NCBI GenBank assembly: GCA_019426215.1
Contig: CM033392.1
Coordinates: 40,416,666 to 40,480,665 of the forward strand
Direction of reading: 5' to 3'
DNA: 64,000 nt
Origin: Buddleja alternifolia
Taxonomy: Eukaryota > Streptophyta > Magnoliopsida > Lamiales > Scrophulariaceae
Below are positions 22,716 to 35,039 of this stretch, one piece after another. The translations under genes and the position numbers were made by a program. Position 1 is the first letter of the stretch, and every line of letters begins with the position of its first letter. The notes beneath the pieces are model-generated. The model had not been told where the DNA came from, ran no database searches, and saw nothing but the letters and a program-made list of their open reading frames with translations.

Positions 22716-24271
22716 AATTCAATTTAATTCGGTATAATTTATTTAGGAGAATTTAATTCGTCAAAAGATTTTGGTCTCACTTTGCACATTATTCAATTTA
22801 TATAGCGTTTTATTTTATATTGATCATGCATAAATTTACTACTAATAATCATGCCTTTCAATATAAATAAACATAGAATTTAAATAAACAAAATAAATAA
22901 ATCCATCACTTAATCATGGACTTTTGCTAGAGGGCTCGAGCCAATGGGTCATCACAAAAGGCATAGATTAAACCTATTAAACATTCATGGGCCTTTTGAC
23001 TTTATCAACTTTGAACTATTTTATCTCGATTCCTAAATCAACTCATGTATTATTTCTAAAAATATAATAAATAGTTTCAAATTTGATAACCCATAAAATT
23101 AAAGGTGAAACATATAATCCTAAGTCCATGATTAGTGTTTTAATCACATAAGACATGCTCGCATCAATTAATACATGCTCGCAACATTTAATACATGCTC
23201 GCAATATTAAATCACTTATGTTGATTATTAAAATTTTAGTCCAACTAAAAAGTCCTTTATAAACTTCCTTATGATTTCACATATTCATTATTTCAATTAA
23301 AATCATTCTAGTCCAATTAGATGACTTAGATGTACGAAATTAAGAATTAAGTGCATCTACCTTTAATTAAAATAATATGAAAACATAAAACATGGAATTC
23401 TATATTTTATTTTATTATGATTTAAAGTCATCAAAAATTGAAAATACTTTTATTTGATCAAAAAATTAATTATTAATCTCTAAGAAAAATAATTTATATT
23501 CCTTATTCAAAATGAAGTAATTTCCAAGTCGAGGAAAAAATAATAATATTTAATCCATAAATCAATTATTAATCTCCAAGAAAAATAATTAATTAGTTCT
23601 AATTAAATAATATATTCCAATTAATCTCATTGGGCTCGATTTCATCACACCCAAGTCACCATCCTTTTGGTCCACTTGGATTCAATTTAATCGGGCTCAA
23701 AATAATTAATTAGAACAACATTCACGTTTATTAATTTCTTATTGGGCTAAATTTAATTTAAGTCCAAATCACCAATCTAATTGGCCCATTTAGATTTAAT
23801 TAGATTAAGTCCAAACTAATTAACAAATCAAAATTGGATAATTTTCAATTGGGCTTGATTTAAATTATTCGGGTCATCATCCTTTTGATCCACCCAATTA
23901 ATTAAAATCACCCAAAATTCAAAAAACAATTTCAACCCAAACATAGCCCGTTTTACTACCCGGATCAACGAATTGGGTATCCAAACCCATGACCCGTCGA
24001 GCCACGGTCACGACCCGATGGGCCGTGACTGGGCAGGCGGCCCGGCTGCGCTGCGCGGGTTTTTCTCGGGGCTTTCGAGCCCCGTTTTTCCTCGTATTTT
24101 TCAATTTTCAATATCATCAAATATCCCCAGATTTACAATAACTAAAAATCAAAAAACTAGGCAAAAAACCATAAAACGCAGATTTAAGAAAAACGTACAA
24201 ACATGCTTCAAAAACACATAACATGCAATTCTCAAATCACATAAACAAGATCAAATATGCAAATCAGAGAT
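22716..24271 (-). other. Leader-side non-coding region of element B
   Basis: No gene is supported. It is very AT-rich from 22740 to 23900, then a GC-rich island at about 23985-24095. A perfect hairpin CGGGGCT-TTCG-AGCCCCG is at 24067-24084. The AT-rich part probably includes an insertion or rearrangement that removed the start of gag. Confidence 0.5.
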
Positions 24272-24286
24272 TGGCTCTGATACCAC
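24272..24286 (-). promoter_or_regulatory. Primer-binding site, element B
   Basis: The minus strand reads GTGGTATCAGAGCCA directly next to the LTR end at 24287. It matches the complement of the initiator methionine tRNA 3' end. It fixes the element's orientation as minus. Confidence 0.88.
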
Positions 24287-26063
24287 TGTTGGGTTTCAAT
24301 CGAAAAAACATAAATGCAGCGGAAGGGATTTCAAAAATTAAAACGAAAACCCAATTGGTACTCTAATTCGCATAATTGAATCTAAAAACGTATAACGAAT
24401 AAAACTTACTCGTTATTATGAATATGATGATGGAAAAAAACTTATTCTTCTCCAAACTCGAAATATTGAAGATTCCAAATCTTCAATCTTTTGGTTTGAT
24501 TCTTCAAACTTGAATTTGATCCGAACAACGAAAATATGTCGTCTCTAAATCGTTACGCACGGATCAACAAACGAAAAATCCCCTTTCTCCTTTCTCTATG
24601 GCCGACAGCTAAGGATAGAGGAGGGGAGGAATATTTTTCTTTCTTTTGAGAGTTCTGAGTTCTGTATATTCCTTCTTACTTGTTTTAAGTCAAAGAGTCC
24701 TTATATACCTCATGACTTATTGAACAAGTCAAAACAAAAGAGCTCTTATATGTGGCCTCTCAAAGACGCCACTTTGAGGCCTCATAGGCGTCCAATTGGA
24801 CTCCTTATTTAGCCCCGAGATTTGTTTTGTTTAATTAATTTCTTATTTCAATTAATAATTTATTTTATCCAATAAATAAATAAATTAATTAATTAAATAA
24901 CCAAATTAATTAGATAAATTAATTCATTAATATATTTCACAAGAAAATTAATCAATAATTAATCTTATCATTATAATTAATTATTTCATCAAATGAATAA
25001 TTAAATATTTAATTTATCCAATAAATTAAAACTCCCAGAAGAAATAATAGAAATTCTTTTTTCTTCATTTTTCTTTGTCAATGCTTTAGCGCGACTCTTT
25101 AGGTTCGTTTCGTTTGGCAATGAGAGGAAACCAAAGGAAGTGGGTAACACCTAGCCAGTCACGTGGCCCACTTCGTAACCCAAATGAAAACGAATGATAG
25201 GATCATTCTGAAACCTTCCAATCGTAAATACCGTATATGTATAAACCTTCTGTTCATGTTCCCTGGTCAAGTGAGAGTTATAGTTATGTCAAACTCACTA
25301 GACTTGACCATATGTATAAATCATAATAAATACGAGATCATTGAGATCTATTTAGTGCCAAGCACAATCGTCTCGTTTGCTTTGGCCAAAGACTTTGATC
25401 TCTATTTATCTATAATTACATAGGGTACATACTCATTCACTTATGAGAGAACAAATCTCATATTAGATATCTGCTAAGATTACCACTTGCCCATCAAGTC
25501 CGCATTTCGAGGTTGACCCCACCAAAGGGTGAATTGGGTCAACTACTCTAGTGAAAGACTTGACATCATAAGTTCATCTTCAGCCTGATACTTCAGGTCA
25601 AAGGTTCACATATACCTATTACGCATAATCAGTTCCGTCATTGACAGTCACAGAGTGAAAACCCATGTGACAGAACCGATGCGAGTCGTGTTCGAACATA
25701 TCAGTTCCACTGACGTGTCTACAATCTTAATCTCCTATCATCCCATGATACCAGACAGGCATTCCCATGTCGGAGCTAAGATTGTACAAGTATTCGAAGT
25801 CTTTATTTGTCCATTAAAGACTTCATTTTACTTGCGAACTTATTTTAGTAATCAAGATCGATCTCTCTAGTGCCAATCTTCCTATCCCATAGGAAGTAGA
25901 GGGATCGCACTGAAAACATGGACAAAACGTTTTACACAACTTATAGAAGCAGATAAGAATTAAGTGAAAACTCAATAATGCCTTTTATTTAAGAAGAGTT
26001 TAAGTTCAATACAAGATATATGCCCTATATATTCTATCGTCTATGGCATCTGAGGGCATAATC
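24287..26063 (-). repeat. 5' LTR of element B
   Basis: About 1777 bp, bounded by the PBS on the left and by a second LTR copy on the right. On the plus strand it opens TGTTGGGTTTC and closes GGGCATAATCCTAAC. The two short open frames inside it (25163-25423, 25655-25870) recur in the second copy, but most differences change amino acids, so I do not call genes. Confidence 0.85.
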
Positions 26064-27832
26064 CTAACGAAAAAGCATAAACACAGCGGAAGGGATTTCA
26101 AAAATTAAAACGAAAACACAATTGGTACTCTAATTCGCATAATTGAATCTAAAAGCGTATAATGAATAAAACTTACTCGTTAATATGAATATGATGATGG
26201 AGAAAAACTTCTTCTCCTCCAAACTCGAAATATTGAAGCTTCCAAATCTTCAATCCTTTGGTTTGATTCTTCAAATTTGAACTTGATCCGAATAACAAAA
26301 ATATGTCGTCTCTAAATCGTCACACACGGATCAACAAACGAAAAATCCTCTTTTTTCTTTCTCTATGGTCGATGGCTAGATATAGAGGAGGGGGGCAATA
26401 TTTTTTTTTCTTTTGAGAGTTATGAGAGTTGTGTATTCTCTTCTTACTTGTTCTAAGTCAAAGAGTCTTTATATACCTCATGACTTATTGAACAAGTCAA
26501 AACAAAAGAACCCTAATATGTGGCCTCTCAAAGACGCCACTTTGAGGCCTCATAGGCGTCCAATTGGACTCCTTATTTAGCCCGGGATTTGTTTTGTTTA
26601 ATTAATTTCTTATTTCAATTAATAATTTATTATATCCAATAAATAAATTAATTAATTAAATAACCAAATTAATTAGATAAACTAATTCATTAATATATTT
26701 CACAAGAAAATTATTTAATAATTAATCTTATCATTATAATTAATTATTTCATCTAATGAATAATTAATTATTTAATTTATCCAATAACTTAAAACTCCCA
26801 GAAGAAATAATAGAAATTCCTTTTTCTTCATTTTTCTTTGTCAATCCTTTAGCGCGACTCTTTAGGTTCGTTTCGTTTGGCAATGAGAGGAAACCAAAGG
26901 AAGTGGGTAACACCTAGCCAGTCACGTGGCCCACTTCGTAACCCAAACAAAAACGAATGATAGGATCATTCTGAAACCTTCCAATTGTAAATACCGTATA
27001 TGTATAAACTCTTTGTTCACGTTCCCCGATCAAGTGAGAGTCATGGTTATGTCAAACTCACTGGACTTGACCATATGTATAAATCATAATAAGTACAAGA
27101 TCATTGAGATCGATTTAGTGCCAAGCACAATCGTCTCGTTTGCTTTGGCCAAAGACTTTGATCTCTATTTATCTATAATTACATAGGGTACATACTCATT
27201 CACTTATGAGAGAACAAATTTCATATTATATATCTGCTAAGATTACCACTTGTCCATCAAGTCCGCATTTCGAGGTTGACCCCACCAAGGGGTGAATTGG
27301 GTCTAACTACTCTAGTGAAAGACTTGACGTCACAAGTGCATCTTCAGCCTGATACTTCAGGTCAAAGGTTCACATATACCTATTACGCATAATCAGTTCC
27401 GTCATTGACAGTCACAGAGTGAAAACCCATGTGAAAGAACCGATGCGTGTCGTGTTCGAACATATCAGTTCCACTGACGTGTCTACAATCTTAATCTCCT
27501 ATCATCCCATGATACCAAACAGGCACTCCCATGTCGGAGCTAAGATTGTACAAGAATTCAAAGTCTTTATTTGTCAATTAAAGACTTCATATTACTTGCG
27601 AACTTATTTTAGTAATCAAGATCGATCTCTCTAGTGTCAATCTTCCTATCCCACAGGAAGTAGAGGGATTGCACTGAAAACATGGACAAAACATTTTACA
27701 CAATTTATAGATGCAGATAAGAATTAAGTGAAAACTCAATAATGCCTTTTATTTAGAAGAGTTTAAGTTCAATACAAGATATATTCCCTATACATTTTAT
27801 CCTCTATGATATCTGAGGGCATAATCCTAACA
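26064..27832 (-). repeat. Second family-B LTR in tandem
   Basis: About 1769 bp, roughly 95% identical by eye to 24287-26063 and in the same orientation. It starts at GAAAAAGCATAAAC, which corresponds to base 15 of the first LTR, so the first 14 bp are missing at the junction. It ends CCTAACA at 27832. It could be an older solo LTR or a recombination product. Confidence 0.85.
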
Positions 27833-28632
27833 ACCTATTGGCTAAGTTAATTCATTGTGAATTAATAGAGATATTGATTAATTGAAATATAGTAATTAAT
27901 TGGAGAAAAGGGATAAATTAGTTACGTGGTTTTAACTAATAATAGTCTTATAATTTATTATGATAATATTAAATTGGAGAAGACTAATTAATTAATTAGT
28001 GGTCTAATTAATTAATATGTGAAAGAGAAAATAATATATGTAAGTACACGCATAGGCGTGTATTTATATGTGTGTGGTGGAAAGGTTTTATCTTGTTCAC
28101 CAAGTCTACACACACACACATACATACATATATATATATATATACGATATAATGATAAAATCTATTTAATTGGTTAGTTGACTAATTATATGAGAAGATC
28201 TTATAAATATATTTGGATAGATATTATATAATTGGGAGGATCTGAAATATATATGAAAAGATCTAGTTCGTTAATTAGTAGATCTATAACTAGGGAAGAC
28301 AATTGAAAGAAAGAATAAAATATAATATATATATATATATATATACACACATACATATACACGCACTCCTAGATATAGGTGAGTTCCGTGTGTATGCATG
28401 TGAGTTCCGTTTTTGGTGGACTCTATATATATTTATACATTAATATTCTATTAAGAAAGTTAATAGATATAGGTCAGTTCCGTGTATATGGATGTGAGTT
28501 CCATTTTTGGTGGACTCACTCTATATATATTTATATATTAATATTCTATTAAGAAAGTTAATTAGTTAATTAGCATGAGCTAATTAAGGTGGAAATATAA
28601 TATCAATATATATATACACACACCCACATAAC
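27833..28632. other. AT-rich spacer with microsatellites
   Basis: No gene is supported. It has CA/TACA/TA runs at about 28107-28143 and 28321-28347, and a 94-bp tandem duplication at 28372-28560. Confidence 0.7.
28372..28560 (+). repeat. 94-bp tandem duplication
   Basis: Two adjacent copies, starting GATATAGGTGAGTTCCG at 28372 and GATATAGGTCAGTTCCG at 28466, each ending in TTAAGAAAGTTAAT. They differ at a few positions and a 4-bp CTCA insertion near the unit end. Confidence 0.85.
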
Positions 28633-31600
28633 TATGTTGTGATCCGTTCTAGCGGATAAAAAATTTATTCGATCCACAAACTAAGATTCAATTAGTGCTT
28701 TGATACTTTATAAACACAAAAAGGAATTAAAACGAAGATGGGTAATCCATTTACTTTTTGATGAATTAATTCTAGCCAATCTATCTCTAGAAGCAACAAT
28801 TGGTTCCTTCCTCTAGATTATCACACAAAGATAATATTCATTCTTGAGGCTCCGATCTCCTCACCTTAGACATGGATGGATGGCTAGGTCTTTGTGGAAG
28901 GGAGAGAGTTTTTGTGTTTTTACTTTCTTTTTCTCTCTAAGATAAATGTGCAAGTGATGTTATGATTTTTAATTAACCAACAAGTGATTAAAAAAATATC
29001 ACATCCATGTGTAGCAAGGGAGGGGGCGGCCGAAATGGCCTTTAGGGATAGGGACACTGGGCCTCATCCAATTCCAAACTCAGTGTTAAGTATTTAATTG
29101 AAGTTCAAGTCCAATCCAATTGACAATTAATTATATACTCCATTCTTTTAATTACTAGTGTCTTATTATTAATTCAATAATAATAGTAATAATACCATTA
29201 ACATTGATTGAATACATACTTTATTCCAATAATTAAATACATGTATTATAATCAATATATCTCTTTTTACTTTTATAATTTCCACTCTAAGTGAAATTAC
29301 CAAAATATGCTTATGAAATAAAAACTCTTTTATTCTATCATCTTTATATAGCGAGACTCTCAAGGCTCGTCTTCATTGGCATTGGGAGGATTCCAATGAT
29401 ATAGTTATCACCAAGCAAGTCCCGTGAAGCTATATCGAAACCCAATCAAGTGTGAGATGAATATGTCATCACGGACCTTTAAGTTACAATTACCATATGC
29501 GTATAAGCTCTTCACTGACGCAACCCGATCAAGTAAGAATCATGGAATGTCAACCTCATACAACTTGATGCTGTACTTTATAATCATATTGATTGTGAAA
29601 TTACCAAACTGCCCTCTATATCCAATACAAGTCAGTTATAATTGCTTTGGCCAAAACTTTAATTTCACTACCAAACTGCCCTCTATATCCAATACAAGTC
29701 AGTTATAATAGCTTTGGCCAAAGACTTTAATTTCACAACACTTATGACGTACAGGTCGCTTCTCGTTTACTTTCGAGACGGTGAATTCCTTATTGGCAAT
29801 CTACTTCCTTTTGTCGGATGCACTAGATCGTACTTCAAGGTCGACTCTACTAACGGGTGATTGGGTCTAACTACTCTAATAACTTATTCAATGATACGAG
29901 CACAATGTAAGGACTCCTCAGGTCTGAAGCTCATTCATACTATCATAAGAAGTAATTCATATCATTGGTTCTCACAGAGTAAAAACCCATGTAATAGGAT
30001 TACAAGGAGTCGTGTTCGAATATGTCAACTTCGTTAATCATATTCACGACACCAGCTCCCACTATTCAATCAGTGTAAGACTAGCGCTTTGACATGATAG
30101 AACTCTACATATTTTTATTGCAAGAGGACTAGTCGTGTGTAGTAATAAAGTGGACAATCAAGTCCGGGATGTCGAACCCACAGAGACTTGTATTTTAGTT
30201 TTACGAAAAATTAAAGCAAGCAAGAACTTAAACTAAAACTAAAGATTTAAAGATTTTTAAATCAATAAAATAAACTAAAACAAGAATTAACTAAAATATT
30301 ATGGAAGCAAGATATAAGAAACAAGATGTTGAAATCAAGATAGCTATGGAAGAGAGCAACTAAGACACATGTGTTGGCATAAATTAATCAGTTCTTGTTA
30401 AAATCACGTTTTCATATTATTAGACTAATGTTGTTAAGGTGGAAAATTTCTTAAGATTATTATCATGCGAATCCCTAGCTCATGATAACCTATACTAAAT
30501 TGGGTATAGCAATCTCTTTTTATATGCATTAAAAACTAGAATTTTCCCCAAATTAATCCAGATTTTCTCCTAATAAATCCGGCTAACAGGATCCAAAGTA
30601 TGTAGCTATCCCTAGCATCAACTGACTTAGAAGATAATATTAATCATTTTTGCACCTTAAATTACTTTCTCCCGAACAGATAATTTAAGCATAAAATCTT
30701 ACATATGGTAGCTAATTATATGAAGCATTAAGAACAAGATTAAAACACAAAACAACAAAAGAATTAATATGAAAAACATAATTTATAACTCAAATCTCAT
30801 AGTTTAGCCTAAACATGGCCTTAGTTCAAAGAATATAATTCATCAAGAAAGATAAAAGATAGAAAAACAAAGAAAGATTCATATTTATAGACAAAAATAA
30901 ATCTAATCTAAGAAAACTCCCTATTAAATTTGATGATTGAACTTCGATCTTTATCCCTTCCATGCTTCTTGATTTCTTCACCTTCAACGGTTTGTGTAGA
31001 TCTTCATGAATACGTAAAAATTAAATCTAAATCCTAATTAGGCTCTATTCTATGTGTATTTCATGTTATCTTTCATGTGTGTAACCCTAGAGAATAGATC
31101 CAGTATTTATAACCAATGGGTGGAAGAATCCTCTTTGATTTAGAATTGGAAATTTTCAAAACTGCTGCTCCCGACATCCACGTTCGAATGTTGTGCATCC
31201 CCACGTCCGTCCTTGAACCCCTCCTTCACACAGACATAAATTTCTCTTAAAATCTGACTTTTTGTCGCCAAACTCACGTTCGGACGTCCGGTAACCCACG
31301 TTCGAACACTCAACTTCTAATGTTCGAACGCTGAAAATAGTAACTTTTTATGTCTGTGCAACAATCTTGTTTTCTTCATAACTTTCTCTACAAATCTCCG
31401 ATTGGGTGATTCAAGTTGCCACGTGAAGCCAAGACAGAGTTCTACAACTTCGCAAAAGGACATTTCTTCAAATTCGGACTCTAAATACTCTAAAATGCTG
31501 CATTTCTGTCCAGTTTTCCTCAATTGTAATGATTTTCTGCCTTTACTCAATAAACACACAAATTACAAGCATATGCAATATAAATCATGCATAAACCAAT

Positions 31601-31960
31601 GTAAATAACATTAATATGAGGCTCTAAAATATGTGAATTCATAACCTATCACACTTTTTGGTCAAAGCAAGTGTCATACTACTTGAATCTTCACGCCCAA
31701 TTGAGATTCTTTGTAATTAATTTGCGAACCATGTCTATAAGATCGAGCACTTAACTCCACCAGTGCTCCTACTTATCATATAAGTAGTGGAGAGTACACC
31801 TTGATCTTAAGGACCTATTTGTTCAATACATTCAATGCCACAATTAAATTTATAAGAACAAACTCAATGTCTTAATTATTAATAAAAAACATTTATAAAA
31901 CATTAATAAAATGTCCAATTAAATCTAAAGGCAGAGAGGGGACAACACCTAACAAACTAC
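28633..31960 (+). repeat. Decayed LTR related to family B, split by repeat F2
   Basis: It shares the LTR landmarks of family B in order: GCGAGACTCTC-type box at 29350, CACGGACCTT/AACCCGATCAAG at 29470-29540, the TTTGGCCAAAGACTTT box near 29712, and ACAGAGTAAAAACCCATGT with GTGTTCGAATATGTC at 29975-30035. It is interrupted at 30120 by F2 and seems to resume near 31660. A 60-bp segment (29580-29710) is locally duplicated. It is probably a diverged relative rather than the same family. Confidence 0.5.
30120..31651 (+). repeat. Repeat F, copy 2 (F2)
   Basis: About 1532 bp. It shares AGTAATAAAGTGGAC (30138) and the GGTGATTCAAG...ACGTGAAGC block (31404-31430) with F1. At the position where F1 has its GACCGCGGCAC cluster, F2 has a different cluster built on CACGTTCGAAC (31179, 31275, 31298, inverted-like at 31322). 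It shows no convincing gene; the 80-codon frame 31317-31559 lacks any domain. Confidence 0.6.
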
Positions 31961-32039
31961 ACACCTAGTGTGTGTTCCGTGTGCATGCCTTGTTAGGCGT
32001 GCACATTGTGCCTTTAATATATATATATATATATATATA

Positions 32040-32779
32040 GGAAAAATTACACTGAGTACCCCTGAGATATTGCCTAATTACAGTTTAAATCCTCTAGTTT
32101 AAAAAATTACATCTAACATCCTAAAGTTTCCTTCCGTCCAACAATCGGCACCTTCCGTTAGGGTTTCAGTACGGCGCCGTTAAAATTTTTGTGAACTTCC
32201 GAAAATACCCCTTATTTTGGCGGGAAATTTTTTTGAACCTGAAAATCCTAATTTTTTGGACAATTATACCCTTTTGGTGTTATTTGTAACATTTTGTAAA
32301 GGTGTAGATGTTATATGTGATGTTTCAATATTTGAGTTATAATTTCAATATTATTTGAAAATATTTTAATTATTTTTAATTACATTATAATTTATCCGAA
32401 AATAGTTTTTTATTTGATTTTATTTTTGATAATTTCAGAAATAAACAAATTAGTATTATTTGATAATTTTAGAAAATAGTTTTACATCAATATATGAAAC
32501 TACAGGATGTTATTTGTAATTTTGTAAACTAGGGGATGTAAACCGTAATTAGGCAATACCTCAGGGGTACTCAATGTAATTTTCCCTTAGGGGCAACATA
32601 GTAATTCAGTCTTTTTCATTTTTCTAATTTTTTTTAAAATATTCTGTTAGGTGTATTTAGGTCAATTTGCAACTTCAGTCCAACCTTACATCAATTTATG
32701 AAACTACAGGATGTTAGATGTAATTTTTTAAAATAGGGGATGTAAACCGTAATTAGGCAACTCAGTGTAATTTTCCCTA
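32040..32779. mobile_element. MITE-like element with about 90-bp inverted ends, in a TA run
   Basis: The left end reads GGAAAAATTACACTGAGT and the right end, inverted, reads GGGAAAATTACACTGAGT. Both continue with TGCCTAATTAC, then AAAAAATTACATCTAACATCC. A second internal inverted copy ends near 32585. Both flanks are (TA)n, so the target duplication cannot be resolved. It has no ORF and is probably a non-autonomous DNA transposon. Confidence 0.72.
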
Positions 32780-33860
32780 TATATATATATATCATATTAA
32801 TAAATTCCAACCCTAATCACAAGTTAGTCTTGTGTAATTCTTTCTCTCTTCATTCTCTCTACCTCTCTTTTATTCTTTCAACTAATGGGTTGAGTACGAA
32901 GAACATAAAAAAATATTATTTCCCTTTTTTTGATAAGCCAAGATTCGATATTCTCCCTGCTGGCACTGGTGGAGATAATCGAGGGTACGGACTAAGGTTC
33001 GGATACACTATAGAGGCGCAACACTTGGGACGCTGGAACAAATCAACCAGAGAATTGAAGCAGGGAGTGCTTAAAAAGATTGTTCCAGATTTGTTCTTCA
33101 AAAGGTAAATACGAGAAAACTCATCTTGTTAAATTTTTGAATCGGATGGTACCATTTCTACCTAGCCCTGTTTAGGGGATGCTTCGCATGTTATTTAAAT
33201 TTTATTTTACATCGCTTCCACTGCAATTGGCATCTTTGGGGTTGTACCAATCCCAACAGGAAGTGCTAGTCGAACATTATAGGTTAGTGCGATCTTGTGT
33301 CATAGACACATCAGTGGAACTCGTGAGTTCGAACACGACTCACATTTGTTCTATCACATGGGTTTCACTCTATGACATATTGATTACTTGTGATAGGTGC
33401 ATGTAAACCTTAAACCTAAGGGATCACGTTAAAGATGCACTTTTGATATCAAGTTCGTCATTAGAGCAGTTAGACCCAATTCACTTGTAGGTGGGGTCGA
33501 TCTCGAAGTGTAACTTGATAGGCAGTTGGTAGTCTTAACTGATTACCGAGATGGAATTTATTATCCCATAAGTGAATGGATTTATATTCTATGCCTTCAT
33601 GAATAAGTGAGGTCAGAAGTCTTTGGCCAAATTCAATAGAGTTGCTTGTGTTAAACACGAAAGCAAGCTCAGTGACCTCGATCGTTATGATTGAAACATC
33701 TGATCAAATCCTGTGAGTTTGACGAAAACACAACTCTCACTTGACTAGAATATTAGCATTAAAGGTTTATACACGTACAATATTCGCAACGTGAAATATT
33801 TGAATGAGCCAGTCATTCATTCTCAATTGGGTTACGATGTGGGTCACGTGACTGACTAAG
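32780..33860 (-). repeat. Inverted, decayed family-B-like LTR
   Basis: The opposite strand shows the same landmark order as the long LTRs: GTCACGTGACCCACATCG near 33845, TTTGGCCAAAGACTTC near 33620, and CATAGAGTGAAACCCATGTG with GTGTTCGAACTCACG near 33360-33310. The 92-codon plus-strand frame at 32830-33108 falls in this LTR and has no domain. Confidence 0.6.
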
Positions 33861-34213
33861 TTCGGTGCGGATGGTTTGGGCGATTTTGAAAAATTGTTGC
33901 CCAACCGTACTTGGTTGGTGGGCGGTGGCGAGTAGTGATGCTTGATTGGCTTGCACTGTGGTGGTTGGATTGTGATGAGGAGAAGAGGTGTTGGGCGGCT
34001 GTCATTGATTCAGAACGAGGAGAAGGATGGAAAAAATAAAAATAAAAAATAGTGACGAAGTTGGTGCAAAAACAAATCATGTTAAAAGAAAGAAAGATAT
34101 TATTATATTAAATTTTCATATTTATAGTTTTACAAATGGAACAAAGAAATTTGAGCATCGTAATATTATTTGTTGAGAAAATTACATAATAGAACAGATA
34201 TTAAAGAAGTAAC
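33861..34213. other. Unassigned spacer
   Basis: No gene, repeat boundary or RNA is recognised. It is moderately GC-rich near 33870-34000 (GGTGGGCGGTGGCGAG) and then AT-rich. Confidence 0.5.
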
Positions 34214-34980
34214 TTACATCTAAAATGCAATGGTTTGGGTAATTGGCAACATGCACACTCAAACGACCACACTTTGGCACTTTTCACATTTTGCACCCTA
34301 AAATAAATTTACACCATCTATTTTTTTTAAAAAAATGAGTTATTCAATTTTAGGAGGGGAATTATAAATACAAAAAAGGAAAAATTATAACCCAAAAAAA
34401 ATGTGAAAACCTGAAAATGTCCGAAGTCAAGATTGTACCAAAAATCATTAAAATCGATAGAAGTCTTCTAAATTCTATAGCTAGCCAATAAACTAAAATC
34501 CTGAAAATCCTCTATTCAACCCCAAAATATCCCACCAATACATTGTTGCCTCATATGCATAAAGGGTTCTTCAAGCGTTGAAAAGGAGATTTTAAAGATC
34601 TAGTTTATTGTCTAATCATGGAATTAAGAGGGATGACTTCTACATATTCTTACGTTTTTGTCTAATCCTGGAATTAAGAGGGATGACTTCCACATATTCT
34701 TACGTTTTCATGGTTTGATTTTGACTTTAAACTTCTCAGATTTTCACGTTTTTTCTTTTGGTACAATTTGCATTTTTTTTGCATTTACAATTTTACCCTA
34801 TTGAACTGAGTGGACTTATTTTTGAGTAATTTAGAATTTTAGATGTTATAAATTCACTTTAAGGTGTTAAATGTCAAACTATATGCAATTCGAGGGTGCA
34901 AAATATCAAAAATCCAATTTAAGGGTGCATAGTGCCAAAATGTGACAATTCAAGATGCATTCTGCGTTCTAGCAAATTTT
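34214..34980. repeat. Foldback-like repeat with internal 50-bp duplication
   Basis: The two sides carry inverted versions of a CACTTTGGCACT...TTTTGCACCCT sequence (34268-34301 against about 34945-34870 inverted). In the middle, GTCTAATC[A/C]TGGAATTAAG and following bases form two direct 50-bp copies at 34610-34659 and 34660-34709. Exact ends are unclear. Confidence 0.5.
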
Positions 34981-35039
34981 AATCAAAATTTATCTATATT
35001 TTAATTTTTATACTATTATATGAGATTATGTGTATAATA

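Larger units (their letters stand above)
14721..26063 (-). mobile_element. Element B: TNT1-type Copia retrotransposon, interrupted
   Basis: Minus-strand element: 5' LTR 24287-26063, PBS 24272-24286, gag 22715-22304, protease 22070-21950, integrase 21700-20730, RT 20480-20042 continuing at 15069-14721 on the far side of element C. RNase H and the 3' end are missing because of the deletion at 14720; the LTR fragment at 447-724 may be its 3' LTR. Coding sequence is the widespread TNT1-94-like type. The long LTRs (about 1.8 kb) suggest an Angela/Tork-like lineage, which I hold loosely. Confidence 0.8.

Noticed and set aside
23919..24104. 61-codon Arg-rich minus-strand ORF in the GC-rich leader of element B
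   Set aside because: It covers the hairpin and GC island, has no domain, and sits where a non-coding leader is expected.
25163..25870. Two ORFs (86 and 71 codons) in the family-B LTR that recur at 26926-27634
   Set aside because: They recur only because the LTR recurs. Most nucleotide differences between the two copies change amino acids, so there is no sign of protein constraint, and no domain is visible.
32830..33108. 92-codon ORF near a possible leader (TTCTCTCTCTACC)
   Set aside because: It lies in an inverted, decayed LTR and resembles no protein family. The promoter-like look comes from the LTR.
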